The notes beneath the pieces are model-generated. The model did not search any database. It saw only the letters and a list, made by a program, of their open reading frames with translations, and was not told the DNA's origin. DNA of 64,000 nucleotides from the NCBI RefSeq assembly GCF_016031655.1, contig NZ_JACCHQ010000023.1, positions 1 through 64,000 on the forward strand. The letters run 5' to 3'. Of this stretch, positions 17,657-27,216 are shown in pieces. Every line of letters starts with the position of its first letter. The first letter of the stretch is position 1. The DNA comes from Bradyrhizobium glycinis. Its GTDB lineage: Bacteria; Pseudomonadota; Alphaproteobacteria; Rhizobiales; Xanthobacteraceae. The translations under genes were made by a program, and so were the position numbers.

Positions 17657-18466
17657 TCAAGCGCGCCGCGGCACGCCGCCGGCGTTCATGCCGCCGTCGA
17701 TGACGAGCTCGCTGCCGGTGACGTAGCGCGAGGCATCGGAGGCGAGATACAGCACGCCCGCGGCGATCTCCGCGGCCTGGCCGGCGCGGCCGAGCGGCGT
17801 GACGACGCGAGCCCGCTCCTCCGGATCGATCGGGGCGTTCTGGCCGGCGCCAGCCGCCCCCGTCGGGATCTTGCCCCAGATCGGGGTATCGATGATGCCG
17901 GGGTGAACCGAATTGACCCGGATGCCATCGCCCGCGGCCGCACATTCCATCGCGATGGATTTGGCGAACAGCCGCACGCCGCCTTTGGTCGCCGAATAGG
18001 CCGACAATCCGGGCGAGCCGCGCAGGCCCGCCAGCGAGGACATCATGACGATCGAGCCGCCGCCGGTTTTGCGCATCAAGGGCAGGCAATGCTTGACCGA
18101 AAGAAACACGCCGTCGAGATTGATCGCATTCTGCCTGCGCCAGTCGGCGAGCGTCATGTCGACGATCGAGGCCACGGAAATGCCGATACCCGCATTGGAG
18201 ACGAGCACATCGAGCCGGCCAAAGCGCTTTGCGATCTCGGCGACGACCTCGATCCAGCGCTCTTCGCTGGTGACGTCCTGCTCCAGGAACACCGCCTTGC
18301 CGCCGGCCTTGGTGATGCGCCTGACGAGCTCGGGGCCCCTCAGCTCGTCGATGTCGGTCGCGATGACCGTAGCGCCTTCACGCGCGAACAGCTCGACGGT
18401 CGCCTCGCCAATGCCGGAGGCGCCGCCCGTCACCAGTGCGACATTGCCCTCAACCTGCCCTGCCAT
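17657..18466 (-). CDS. SDR family oxidoreductase
   Basis: This is a classical short-chain dehydrogenase of 269 residues. It has the NAD(P)-binding TGGASGIG motif at residues 13-20, Asp residues after strand 2 (DID) that favour NAD, the NAG motif, and the catalytic Ser and YSATK. The C-terminus includes the usual PGIIDTP. The ATG at 18466 is chosen because GGGAG precedes it. The substrate is unknown. It is 96 bases upstream of the class II aldolase gene. Confidence 0.9.
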   Translation of the reverse strand: MAGQVEGNVALVTGGASGIGEATVELFAREGATVIATDIDELRGPELVRRITKAGGKAVFLEQDVTSEERWIEVVAEIAKRFGRLDVLVSNAGIGISVASIVDMTLADWRRQNAINLDGVFLSVKHCLPLMRKTGGGSIVMMSSLAGLRGSPGLSAYSATKGGVRLFAKSIAMECAAAGDGIRVNSVHPGIIDTPIWGKIPTGAAGAGQNAPIDPEERARVVTPLGRAGQAAEIAAGVLYLASDASRYVTGSELVIDGGMNAGGVPRRA

Positions 18467-18530
18467 GCTCACTCCCATTCTTGTTGTTTGCGTGAGCTGT
18501 ATCTAGCACATGATCTGGTCGGATCTTGCG

Positions 18531-20372
18531 TTACCTGATCACGGATGGCCCCTGATCCGGCAGCGCAACGTCCACGACACGGAATTGCACGCGCTCGGCG
18601 CCCTGGTAACGGTCCACCGACAACGAGCCCGCGACATGCATCTGCTGGCCGCGATTGGCGAGCAGCGCATGGCCGAGCTTCTGGCCGACCGAACGGAACG
18701 CGATGCCGTTGACGATGGCGCCGTCGCCCGCCTTGAAACGCAGGCGCAGATGCGCCTGCCCGACCTCGTCGGCAAACACGAGCTGGTGCGCCGGCAGCGC
18801 CAGCACCGGCTCCGGATTGCCGCTGCCAAAGGGACCGGCGCGGTTGAGAATCGTCGCCAGCTCCGGCGTCACCGCGCGCGCCGAGACCGCGCCGTCGATA
18901 TAGAGCTCGTTGACGTGGCGCGCCTCGGCGACGTCGCGCGCCAGCGCGGTCTCGATATAGGCGCGGAATTCGGCGAGCTTGTCCTTGCGCAGCGTCACGC
19001 CCGCGGCCATGGCGTGGCCGCCGCCCTTGAGCAGAATGCCATCGGCGACCGCCTGCCGCACCGCCTTGCCGAGATCGACGCCGGCGATTGAGCGGCCCGA
19101 GCCGGTGCCGATGCCTCCCGGCTCCAGCGCAATGGCAAAGGCAGGCCGCGAGAACTTCTCTTTCAGGCGGGAGGCGACGAGGCCGACCACGCCGGGATGC
19201 CAGCCTTCCGAGGCCGTGACGATCACGGCGAGCTTGTCCTCCAGCCCGATCGAGGCCAGCGCCTCGGCTTCGGCCTGGGCCTCCGCCGCCTGCTCGATGA
19301 CGCGACGTTCGCTGTTGAGACGGTCGAGCTCGGCCGCGATCCGCGCCGCCTCGACGCTGTCGCCTTCGAGCAGCAGCCGCACGCCGAGATCGGCGCGGCC
19401 GATACGGCCGCCGGCATTGACGCGCGGGCCCAGCATGAAGCCCAGATGCCAAGCTTCCGGCGGGCCGTTGAGCCGCGCCACGTCCATCAGCGCGGTGTGG
19501 CCGACATGGTCGCGCCGACGCATCGCGATCAACCCCTTGGCGACGAAGGCGCGATTGAGACCGATCAGCGGCGCGACGTCGGCGACGGTGCCGAGCGCGA
19601 CGTGATGCAGCATCCCGAGCAGATCCGGCTCGGGCATCTCCGCGTTCCAAAAGCCGCGCTGGCGCAGCTCGCGATTGACCGCGACCAGCGTCACCAGCAC
19701 GAGGCCGACGGCGGCGAGATGACCGAGGCCCGAGAGATCATCGGGCCGATTCGGATTGACCAGCGCGTCGACCTCGGGGAGATCGAGGCCGCATTGGTGG
19801 TGATCGATCACGACCACGGACATGCCGAGGCGCTTCGCCTCGGCGAGCGGCTCGATGCTGGTGGTGCCGCAATCGACGGTGACGAGCAGCGTTGCCCCTT
19901 TCGCGGCGAGCGCCCGCACCGCCTCGGTGTTCGGGCCGTAGCCCTCGAAAATCCGGTCGGGAATATGGATCAGCGGATCGAGCCCGCAATGGCGCAGATG
20001 CCAGGCCAGCAGCGCCGCCGAGGTCGCACCGTCGACGTCGTAATCGCCGAAGATCGCGACCTGCTCGCCCTTGGTCGCGGCATCCGCGATGCGTTTGGCG
20101 GCGGCCTCCATCTCCGTCACCGTGAATGGGTCCGGCAGCAGCTTTCGGATGGTCGGATCGAGGAAGTCGGCGACGGCGTCGATGTCGACGCCACGGCCGG
20201 CCAGCACCCGCGCCAGCAGCTCCGGCAATTGGTGCCGCTGCACGATGGCGAGCGCCTGGGCCGCCCCGCGCGCATCGAGCCGATCGCGCCACAGCTTGTC
20301 GGTGAGCGAGCGGGCGACGCCCAGGAATGCCTGTGGCGCTTCGACAGGGAGTGCGGATGCGGGAGGCGTCAT
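18531..20372 (-). CDS. recJ: Single-stranded-DNA-specific exonuclease RecJ
   Basis: RecJ degrades single-stranded DNA 5' to 3' in recombination and mismatch repair. The 613-residue product has the DHH-family motifs: DYDVDG (Asp110, Asp112, Asp114), a later DCGTTS, DHHQCG and, in the DHHA1 part, GSGRS followed by GGHAMAAG. An OB-fold occupies the C-terminus. The frame is open upstream, but ATG 20372 follows a weak GAGG site and gives a normal N-terminus. It is divergent from the chemoreceptor-like gene over 283 bases. Confidence 0.95.
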   Translation of the reverse strand: MTPPASALPVEAPQAFLGVARSLTDKLWRDRLDARGAAQALAIVQRHQLPELLARVLAGRGVDIDAVADFLDPTIRKLLPDPFTVTEMEAAAKRIADAATKGEQVAIFGDYDVDGATSAALLAWHLRHCGLDPLIHIPDRIFEGYGPNTEAVRALAAKGATLLVTVDCGTTSIEPLAEAKRLGMSVVVIDHHQCGLDLPEVDALVNPNRPDDLSGLGHLAAVGLVLVTLVAVNRELRQRGFWNAEMPEPDLLGMLHHVALGTVADVAPLIGLNRAFVAKGLIAMRRRDHVGHTALMDVARLNGPPEAWHLGFMLGPRVNAGGRIGRADLGVRLLLEGDSVEAARIAAELDRLNSERRVIEQAAEAQAEAEALASIGLEDKLAVIVTASEGWHPGVVGLVASRLKEKFSRPAFAIALEPGGIGTGSGRSIAGVDLGKAVRQAVADGILLKGGGHAMAAGVTLRKDKLAEFRAYIETALARDVAEARHVNELYIDGAVSARAVTPELATILNRAGPFGSGNPEPVLALPAHQLVFADEVGQAHLRLRFKAGDGAIVNGIAFRSVGQKLGHALLANRGQQMHVAGSLSVDRYQGAERVQFRVVDVALPDQGPSVIR

Positions 20373-20655
20373 GACGAGGGCTATCGATTGGGAACTCGGG
20401 TCCGGGCGATCACGCTCGCGGCCTGGACTGGCTTGAAAGGATTGGCTGGGAAACCCGGGCGATTTGCAACGGCCGGGACGCACAAAGCGGTGGATGGCCG
20501 GCTCGCAGGCCGGAGTGACTATCATTTAGGCATCTCGCAAAACAGCAAATTAAGCAGGCGTTAGGCGGAATCCTCGAAAAAGAATCGTATTCGATCTGTA
20601 ATTTGTTGTTCCGGGTTCATTGCAGATCAGACCTCATTGCCAAGGGAAGTCCTCG

Positions 20656-21732
20656 ATGTCTGCTGCGCTGGGTCTGAAAGCCAAGCCGATTGCCACCGAA
20701 CCCACGGACGATGATTCCGACATCTCCGCGCTGATCAACCGCCTCACCGCGGAGGTCAACCAGATCGCGGTCGACAAGACCAAGTCGATCCAGCAGATCA
20801 CCAACCAGATGAAGATGCTGGCGCTGAACGCGCTGATCGAGAGCTCGCGCGCCGGCGCGCAAGGAGCCGGCTTTGCGGTGGTGGCGCAGGAGGTGCGCGG
20901 CGTCGGCCAGCAGGTCGAGACCATCGCCCGCGAGCTCGAGACCCAATTGACGAAGCGCACAGGCGATCTCGTCGCCTCGATCGACCGCATGAGCCAGCGC
21001 TCCCGCGGCGAGCGGATGGTCGACCTGTCGCTCAACGCCATCGAGCTGATCGACCGCAATCTCTATGAACGCACCTGCGACGTGCGCTGGTGGGCGACCG
21101 ATTCCGCCGTGGTCGATTGCGCGGCCTCGCCCAGTGCCGCGGCCGTCTCCCATGCCTCGCAGCGCCTCGGCGTGATCCTCGGGGCCTACACCGTCTATCT
21201 CGACCTCTGGCTCTGCGACCTCGACGGCAACGTCATCGCCAACGGACGCGCCGACCGCTTCCGTGTCGCCGGCCAGAACGTCGCCCACACCAAATGGTTT
21301 CGCGACGCGCGGGCCTTGCGCTCCGGCGACGACTATGTCGCCGGTGACGTCGAGAACCAGCCGCTGCTCGGCAATGCGCAGGTCGCGACCTATTGCGCCA
21401 GCGTCCGCGCCGGCGGCCAGGCCAACGGCGCGCCGATCGGGGTGCTCGCCATCCATTTCGACTGGGAGCCACAGGCCCGCGCCATCGTGCAGGGCGTGCG
21501 CGTCGGCGACAGCGACAAGGCGCGCGTGCTGCTGGTCGATTCGAATTTTCGCGTGATCGCGGCGTCCGACGGCCAGGGCATCCTCAGCGAACGCATCTCG
21601 CTGTCGCTGAACGGCCAGCGCTCCGGCTTCTATCAGGAACGCACCGGCACGCTGGTCGCGTTCCATGCCACCCCGGGCTACGAGACCTATCGCGGGCTCG
21701 GCTGGTACGGCGTGATCGTCTGCGGGGCGTGA
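20656..21732 (+). CDS. Soluble chemoreceptor-like protein, signalling segment before sensor domain
   Basis: The 358-residue protein has no membrane helix. Residues about 40-100 match the hairpin tip of methyl-accepting chemotaxis proteins (MLALNALIESSRAGAQGAGFAVVAQEV, quoted here only as a region: key residues Asn58, Glu62, Gly70, Glu79). The remaining C-terminal part looks like a Cache-type sensor domain (YLDLWLCDLDGNVIANG; VLLVDSNFRVIAASDG). This order is the reverse of ordinary receptors. A short signalling helix pair may let it join an array or act independently. The ATG at 20656 is preceded by GGGAAG. Confidence 0.8.
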   Translation: MSAALGLKAKPIATEPTDDDSDISALINRLTAEVNQIAVDKTKSIQQITNQMKMLALNALIESSRAGAQGAGFAVVAQEVRGVGQQVETIARELETQLTKRTGDLVASIDRMSQRSRGERMVDLSLNAIELIDRNLYERTCDVRWWATDSAVVDCAASPSAAAVSHASQRLGVILGAYTVYLDLWLCDLDGNVIANGRADRFRVAGQNVAHTKWFRDARALRSGDDYVAGDVENQPLLGNAQVATYCASVRAGGQANGAPIGVLAIHFDWEPQARAIVQGVRVGDSDKARVLLVDSNFRVIAASDGQGILSERISLSLNGQRSGFYQERTGTLVAFHATPGYETYRGLGWYGVIVCGA

Positions 21733-22073
21733 GGAGAGCGGGTCCGCCCCGACCAAAACCCATAAAACAACCCCATGCACAGTAGCCATGGGATTGTTTT
21801 CTCTGGTGTTTTTCGTCAGCCGAGCGGCTTTGACACGTCGGGCAAATTAGCCGCAATCTCCTAAGCACCGGCGAGAGCCAATGCGGCGGTGCAGTTGTCC
21901 GTGTGCGGTAACTGTCTCTGGATCAGGTCATTGAGCGCGGCGATCTAGCACACACTGAACGCAACGCCGTCTCGACGCACTCCTTGCTCCAGCTCCCGTG
22001 TTGGGGAACTATGCTGGTCAATGCAAGAGCCTCATCGTGGGCTCTCAGGCTTCTTCTGGCAGGGAGAACAAGC
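21733..22073. other. Intergenic region with one palindromic repeat
   Basis: Apart from the hairpin repeat at 21764-21800, nothing is recognisable. The promoter for the two-gene membrane-fusion operon that starts at 22074 must lie in the second half. Confidence 0.5.
21764..21800 (+). repeat. Palindromic repeat acting as a likely terminator
   Basis: Arms at 21764-21777 and 21787-21800 pair through 13 or 14 positions around a nine-base loop, ending in TTTT. The left arm plus loop is identical to the inverse of 1549-1572. The element follows the chemoreceptor-like gene by 31 bases and could end its transcript. Confidence 0.7.
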
Positions 22074-22511
22074 TTGAGCGAACAAACACATCCGGCAGCG
22101 CCCCACCATTTGCCGTTCTTCGTGCCTGGGCCTGACGGGTCGGATGCCCTGATGGTCGTCATGGCCATCTTCCTCATCGTCATCGTGTTGTGGGTAGGCA
22201 CGCTTTATTGGAAGCTGCACAGCCTTCCGGAGCGCATGGCGCACAAATCGCAGAAGCTGCAATTCGAGATCGTCGCCGTGCTCGGCCTCATCTCGCTCTT
22301 CACGCACATGCACATCTTCTGGATCGCAGGCCTCCTGCTCGCGATGATCGACCTGCCGGACTTCTCGACTCCGCTGCGCACCATCGCCGGCTCAGTGGAG
22401 CGGATCGCCGATGCAGCGCCGCAGACGCCTCAATTGGCACCCGACGCCGGGCCGACCGGCAATTCCGGCCACAAGAGCACGTCGAACGAGGGAGTTCAAG
22501 GTCATGCTTGA
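22074..22511 (+). CDS. Small membrane partner of the HlyD-type protein, TTG start
   Basis: The 145-residue protein has two or three hydrophobic segments (residues about 25-45 and 65-95) and a Pro/Thr-rich soluble tail. The frame is open from 21984, but the TTG at 22074 is preceded by AGGGAGA at ideal spacing, so it is taken as the start. Its end overlaps the start of the HlyD-like gene by eight bases, indicating translational coupling. Such small proteins often accompany HlyD-type membrane-fusion proteins; their role is not defined. Confidence 0.75.
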   Translation: MSEQTHPAAPHHLPFFVPGPDGSDALMVVMAIFLIVIVLWVGTLYWKLHSLPERMAHKSQKLQFEIVAVLGLISLFTHMHIFWIAGLLLAMIDLPDFSTPLRTIAGSVERIADAAPQTPQLAPDAGPTGNSGHKSTSNEGVQGHA

Positions 22512-23736
22512 GCTCCTGCTCTGCTCGCTCGTGACGATCCTGCCGGACTACCTCTATCGCCGCTATCGGCAGAACAAGCGGTTCGGACAGGAAATCACGC
22601 TCTACTCGGTCTGGTATGAGCTGAGGTGGGGCATCACCGGCTGTCTGATGCTGACCGTCGCGCTGATCACCATGATCTTCTACTATCATCCTTCGACCAA
22701 TTCGGCGGCGCTCTACTTCCGCACCGTGCCGATCCTGCCCGAAGTGGCCGGCCGCGTCGCCGAGGTCAACGTCGACTACAGCGCGCCTGTGAAGAAAGGC
22801 GCCGTCCTCTTCCGGCTGGACAGTACGAAGCAGCAGGCGGCGCTCGAAACGGCGAAACGAAAGGTCGCCGAAGTCGATGCTTCGCTGATCAGCGCGCGGG
22901 CCGATGTGGTCAAAGCGGAAGCCCAGATCGGAGAAGCGAAGGCGGCCTGGCAGCAAGCCAGGGATGAGCTCGACACCAAGAGCGAATTGCAGCGCCGCAA
23001 TCCCGGGATCGTGCCACAGCGCGACATCGAGAAACTCCAGGTCACTGTCGATCAGCGGCAGGCGGGCATCGATGCCGCCAATGCCGCCAAGGAGGCTGCG
23101 GCACTGCGGGTCTCGACGCTTCTGCCCGCCGAGAAGGCGAGCGCCGAGGCGGCCATGGCAGAGGCACAAGTCGACCTCGACAAGACCTTCGTGCGGGCCG
23201 GCGTCGATGGACGGGTGGAGCAATTCCTTCTGCGTCCGGGCGACGTCGTCAACCAGATGATGCGACCGGCAGGCCTCTTGATTCCGGAGGGCGCCGGACG
23301 GCGCGCATTGCAGGCCGGCTTCGGTCAGATCGAAGCCCAGGTCATGCGCCCCGGCATGGTTGCGGAGGCGACCTGCATCTCGAAGCCTTGGGTCATCATT
23401 CCGCTCGTGATCACAGGCGTGCAGGACTACATCGCCGCGGGTCAATTCCGCTCGGGCGAACAGCTCGTCGATCCGCAAAACCTGCGGCAACCCGGCACGA
23501 TCCTGGTGTTTCTGGAACCGCTTTATAAGAACGGGTTGGAGGGCGTCACGCCAGGCTCGACCTGCATCGTCAACGCCTATACGAGCAACCACGATGTGAT
23601 TGCAGACCCCAAGACCAGCACGCTGAGGGGATTTGCCCTGCACGTCGTCGATGCCACCGGCCTCGTACATGCCCTTCTGTTGCGCATTCAAGCGCTGCTG
23701 TTGCCGGTCAAGACACTGGTGCTGAGCGGCCACTGA
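22504..23736 (+). CDS. HlyD family membrane-fusion (secretion) protein
   Basis: The 410-residue protein has one transmembrane helix near residues 45-65. A lipoyl/barrel-sandwich half follows (VPILPEVAGRVAEVNVDYSAPVKKGAVLFRLD), then a long coiled-coil hairpin (about 110-220) and the returning half (VRAGVDGRVEQFLLRPGD). Such proteins bridge inner-membrane exporters to the envelope. No transporter is encoded beside it, so the exporter partner is unknown or is the small protein it overlaps. Confidence 0.88.
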   Translation: MLELLLCSLVTILPDYLYRRYRQNKRFGQEITLYSVWYELRWGITGCLMLTVALITMIFYYHPSTNSAALYFRTVPILPEVAGRVAEVNVDYSAPVKKGAVLFRLDSTKQQAALETAKRKVAEVDASLISARADVVKAEAQIGEAKAAWQQARDELDTKSELQRRNPGIVPQRDIEKLQVTVDQRQAGIDAANAAKEAAALRVSTLLPAEKASAEAAMAEAQVDLDKTFVRAGVDGRVEQFLLRPGDVVNQMMRPAGLLIPEGAGRRALQAGFGQIEAQVMRPGMVAEATCISKPWVIIPLVITGVQDYIAAGQFRSGEQLVDPQNLRQPGTILVFLEPLYKNGLEGVTPGSTCIVNAYTSNHDVIADPKTSTLRGFALHVVDATGLVHALLLRIQALLLPVKTLVLSGH

Positions 23737-23944
23737 TCCCCGAGACTTAGGGGAATGATCGCTGAACAATCGTGCCGTGCCGTAACGTTCTCTCTGAAGC
23801 ATTTTTCGGCAAGGCAAGCGCGTTTCGGACAAGAGCTTGCCCTGATTGCTCGGGTAAGACATGTCCGGATCGTTGAGGGGCGTTGGTGGGAGAGCTGGAG
23901 CTGGCAGCAGCATCTCGGGCTCCGCAATCGCAGGGAGGCAAGCC

Positions 23945-24688
23945 ATGAAGATCGTCGTGATCGGCGGAACCGGATTGATCGGATCAAGACTGGTGGCGAA
24001 GCTCAAGCAGCAAGGCCACGAAGCGGTGGCGGCCTCGCCGAGATCGGGCGTGAACGCCGTGACCGGGGAAGGCCTTGCCGCAGCGCTTTCGGGCGCGGAT
24101 GTGGTCGTCGACGTCGCCAACGCGCCGTCCTGGGAACCGGCAGCGGTGCTCGCGTTCTTCCAGCGCTCGAGCGAGAATCTCGTCGCGGCGGAGGCCGCAG
24201 CAGGCGTGAGGCACCACGTGGCGCTCTCGATCGTCGGCACCGACCGCTCGCCCGACAACGCCTATTTCCGTGCCAAGCTGGCGCAGGAAACGGTCATCAA
24301 GTCCGCCTCTGTGCCCTACTCGATCGTGCGCGCCACCCAGTTCTTCGAATTCCTCGCGGCCATTGCCGACACAAGCACCATCGATGGAAAGATCGTCGTT
24401 CCCACGGCTCAGTTTCAGCCGATCGCGGCCGACGACGTCGTCGATCGCCTCGCAGAGGTCGCAACCGGCCGGCCGCTCAACGGCACGATCGACATCGCTG
24501 GCCCTGAGAAGGCCCCCTTCAATGAATTCATCGCACGCCGCCTGAGGGCGTCCGGCGACCCACGCCCCGTGATCGGAGATCCGAAGGCGCTGTATTACGG
24601 CGCCCCCATCGACGACACGTCGCTGAACCCGCTCGGCGAGGCACGGCTCGGGGCGACGCCGTTCGCAAAATGGCTCGCGCGCCTCTGA
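23945..24688 (+). CDS. NmrA-like NAD(P)-binding protein
   Basis: The 247-residue atypical SDR has the Rossmann motif GGTGLIG at its N-terminus (residues 7-13), followed by a sugar-epimerase-like fold without the YxxxK pair. This is typical of NmrA/YwnB-type proteins that bind NAD(P) and act as sensors or quinone reductases. The ATG at 23945 has GGGAGG eight bases upstream and is preferred to the longer open frame. It is convergent with the glycosyltransferase gene, 19 bases apart. Confidence 0.88.
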   Translation: MKIVVIGGTGLIGSRLVAKLKQQGHEAVAASPRSGVNAVTGEGLAAALSGADVVVDVANAPSWEPAAVLAFFQRSSENLVAAEAAAGVRHHVALSIVGTDRSPDNAYFRAKLAQETVIKSASVPYSIVRATQFFEFLAAIADTSTIDGKIVVPTAQFQPIAADDVVDRLAEVATGRPLNGTIDIAGPEKAPFNEFIARRLRASGDPRPVIGDPKALYYGAPIDDTSLNPLGEARLGATPFAKWLARL

Positions 24689-24707
24689 GGCTCGGGCCGG
24701 CCTGCCA

Positions 24708-25733
24708 TCACGCAGCAATCAGCTCACGATATCGGTCTTCATACTGTCGCGCCATTCGGTGTGCAGTGAACCGCTCCTCGAAACGGGCGCGCACCCTCCT
24801 CCGATCCAGCTTGCCCAATTCGCTGATCGCCTCGACGGCTTGCTCCTCGTTCTCGACGATGAAACCGGTCAGGCCGTGCTCGATGACCTCAGGAACCGAG
24901 CCGGAGCGGTAGGCGATCACGGGCGTTCCGCAGGCCATCGCCTCGATCATCACCAACCCGAAAGGCTCCGGCCAGGCGATCGGAAATAACAGAGCAGCGG
25001 CTCGGCTAAGGAACGGCTGCTTCTGGGCGTCATCGACTTCGCCGACAAGCTGGATCTTCTCACCGTCGATGCGGGGCTGCAGGTGCTTTCTGAAATAGGC
25101 CGTCTCGGCGCGCGGTATCTTCGCTGCGATGCGGAGAGGCATCCGGGCTGCGTGTGCGATGCGGATGGCGTCTTCTGGCCCCTTGTCTTCCGTGAGGCGG
25201 CCAAGAAACGCCAGATAGGACCCTTCTTCGTAGGAGGGTTGCAACAGCTCCGACGGCAGCCCGTGCTGGATCGTTCCCACCCATTTCGCATCCGGCAGCG
25301 GCAGGCGCTGGTGATCGGAAATCGACACGAAGCACGCCTCGGGGAACTGCCGAACCACGTCAGGCAAGCCTGGCAAGTCGAGGCGCCCGTGCATGGTCGT
25401 CAGGAACGGCACGCCAAGGCGACTGAGCAACGGCAGTGGCAGCCAGTCGACATGCGAGTGGATCACATCGAAGTCCCCGGCTCGTCTCGCGATCGCTTCC
25501 AGCAGCATCGCGCAGGCAGCACTCGGATCGGCGCCCTTTCGGCCGAGACGCAGCGCGCGTGGCCACACTGGGTGGAGTTTGCCTGTCGTTCGGGAGTCGC
25601 CGCTGGCGAAGAGCGTGACGTCGTGGCCGAGCTCGACAAGCTCGTCCACAAGCCAGGCCACCACCCGCTCGGTGCCGCCGTAAAGCTTCGGAGGGACGCT
25701 TTCGGCCAGCGGAGCAAGCTGGGCGATGCGCAT
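24708..25733 (-). CDS. Glycosyltransferase family 4 protein
   Basis: The 341-residue GT-B enzyme has an N-terminal acceptor domain (KLYGGTERVVAWLVDEL) and a C-terminal nucleotide-sugar domain. It carries the GT4 signature EPFGLVMIEAMACGTPVIAY, with the E-x7-E glutamates, and FLGRLTEDKGPEDAI. It probably transfers a sugar in polysaccharide or glycolipid synthesis. The gene is isolated from any polysaccharide cluster, so the acceptor is unknown. Confidence 0.92.
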   Translation of the reverse strand: MRIAQLAPLAESVPPKLYGGTERVVAWLVDELVELGHDVTLFASGDSRTTGKLHPVWPRALRLGRKGADPSAACAMLLEAIARRAGDFDVIHSHVDWLPLPLLSRLGVPFLTTMHGRLDLPGLPDVVRQFPEACFVSISDHQRLPLPDAKWVGTIQHGLPSELLQPSYEEGSYLAFLGRLTEDKGPEDAIRIAHAARMPLRIAAKIPRAETAYFRKHLQPRIDGEKIQLVGEVDDAQKQPFLSRAAALLFPIAWPEPFGLVMIEAMACGTPVIAYRSGSVPEVIEHGLTGFIVENEEQAVEAISELGKLDRRRVRARFEERFTAHRMARQYEDRYRELIAA

Positions 25734-25864
25734 CGGAGCCCACTACACTGCTGACAGCAGGATCAGCACGACAGCTGCGGATAGAAGGTTTGATATCGCG
25801 AGCAACGTCCAATCCGGCCTTGCGCTTGCGCTCGCCAGGCGGCAGATGCGCCTCTCAATGAGCC

Positions 25865-26080
25865 TCAACATTCGTCATCAGAGAGCCGTTCGAGATAGGC
25901 GAGCCCGAATGCTGCGAGTTCCTGGGCATCACCGTTTCTCTCGCGCGCTTCCCGTCTCCCTTGCAGATGACGCTCGAGCAGGCAGCGACGGCCATCCGCA
26001 GCATCGACATCCTGATGCCGCGCGCGGTACACGCACCAAGCGGTGTCCACCGCTGTTCGTAGCGGGCCTTCGTCGACCAT
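25865..26080 (-). CDS. Probable small helical protein, 71 aa
   Basis: The ORF from ATG 26080 begins MVDEGPLRTAVDTAWCVYRA and looks helical and charged (RCLLERHLQGRREARERNGD), ending in an FGLAYLERL segment. GGAG lies eight bases before the ATG. Small helical proteins of this kind are frequent in this group. Overlapping frames on the same strand are less protein-like. No family name is offered. Confidence 0.55.
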   Translation of the reverse strand: MVDEGPLRTAVDTAWCVYRARHQDVDAADGRRCLLERHLQGRREARERNGDAQELAAFGLAYLERLSDDEC

Positions 26081-26214
26081 GTTCCAGCTCCGACATGGAG
26101 ATTGTCCATGGCACGCCAACTCGTCGCAGCGGTGGAAGTTTCCACTATTTCCCGAAAGTCTAATCCTGCACGCAAGACGAGCGTAGTCAAGCTGCGTTCC
26201 TTGTTGCGTGCAGA

Positions 26215-27216
26215 TCAGCCGGTGCGCCCAGCCATCTCCGCTGCGAGCAGCAGCGCGGCGCGGCTGGCGCCGATCGAGGCGATGCCTTGCCCCGCGATGT
26301 CGTAGGCGGTGCCGTGCGCGGGCGTGCAGATCGGGAACGGGAAGCCGCCGAGCAAGGTCACGCCGCGATCGAAACCCATCAGCTTCATCGCGATCTGGCC
26401 CTGGTCGTGATACATCGTCAGCACGGCATCGAAGGCGCCGGCCTTGGCGCGCAGGAACACCGTGTCGGCGGGAAACGGTCCCTCCGCGGCAATGCCCTCG
26501 CGCTGGCCTGCTGCGACCACCGGCGCAATCATGTCGATCTCCTCGCGGCCGAAATTGCCGCCGTCGCCGGCATGCGGGTTGAGGCCTGCGACCGCGATGC
26601 GCGGCCGTGCAAAGCCGGCGTTGCGCATGCAGGAATCGGTCAGCTCGAGTGCGCGATGGATGCGTTCGCCGGACAGCTTTGCAGCGACGTCCTTGAGCGG
26701 GATGTGCGACGTGACCCGTGCGTTCCAGAGTCGATCCAGCACGTTGAATTCGCTCGCCAGCGTTTTGAGACCGACGATTTCGGCCGAGAAAGCGATCTCG
26801 TCGTCGTACTCGGCACGGGCAAGGCGCATCGCCTGCTTGTTGAAGGGGGTGAAACAGACCGCGTCGACATGGCCGTCGCGGCCGAGCTCGAGGGCATGCC
26901 TGTAATTGGCCAGCGCAAATTTTCCGCCGGCAAGGGTCGCGGTCTTCGGCTCGACCTCCCTGGGGTCAAGGTGGCGGAGATCGACGAACAGCGCATCTTC
27001 CTGCGCTGCGCGAAGATCGCCGCCCTGCTCTATCATCTTCAGCTCCGGCTTGACGCCGGCAATGCGCGCGCCTTCGTCGAAGATGCGGCGGTCGCCGATG
27101 ACGACGAGCCGGCAGCGCGCGCGGATCTCGTCCTGCGCCACGAGCTTCGCCGTCAGCTCCGGACTGATGCCGGCGGGATCTCCCATTGCCAATGCAATGA
27201 GCGGCTTCGCGGTCAT
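26215..27216 (-). CDS. pdxA: PdxA-family dehydrogenase
   Basis: The 333-residue protein belongs to the PdxA family of NAD-dependent dehydrogenases/decarboxylases. The core motifs are present: MGDPAGISPE, ...FNVLDRLW...SHIPLKDV, GLNPHAGDGGNFGREE and the metal-binding MYHDQGQI. The classical enzyme acts on 4-phosphohydroxy-L-threonine in vitamin B6 synthesis. PdxA2-type homologues instead oxidise four-carbon sugar-acid phosphates in catabolism. Its place at the end of a TctCBA operon favours a catabolic role. Its ATG overlaps the tctA stop (27213-27216). Confidence 0.85.
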   Translation of the reverse strand: MTAKPLIALAMGDPAGISPELTAKLVAQDEIRARCRLVVIGDRRIFDEGARIAGVKPELKMIEQGGDLRAAQEDALFVDLRHLDPREVEPKTATLAGGKFALANYRHALELGRDGHVDAVCFTPFNKQAMRLARAEYDDEIAFSAEIVGLKTLASEFNVLDRLWNARVTSHIPLKDVAAKLSGERIHRALELTDSCMRNAGFARPRIAVAGLNPHAGDGGNFGREEIDMIAPVVAAGQREGIAAEGPFPADTVFLRAKAGAFDAVLTMYHDQGQIAMKLMGFDRGVTLLGGFPFPICTPAHGTAYDIAGQGIASIGASRAALLLAAEMAGRTG

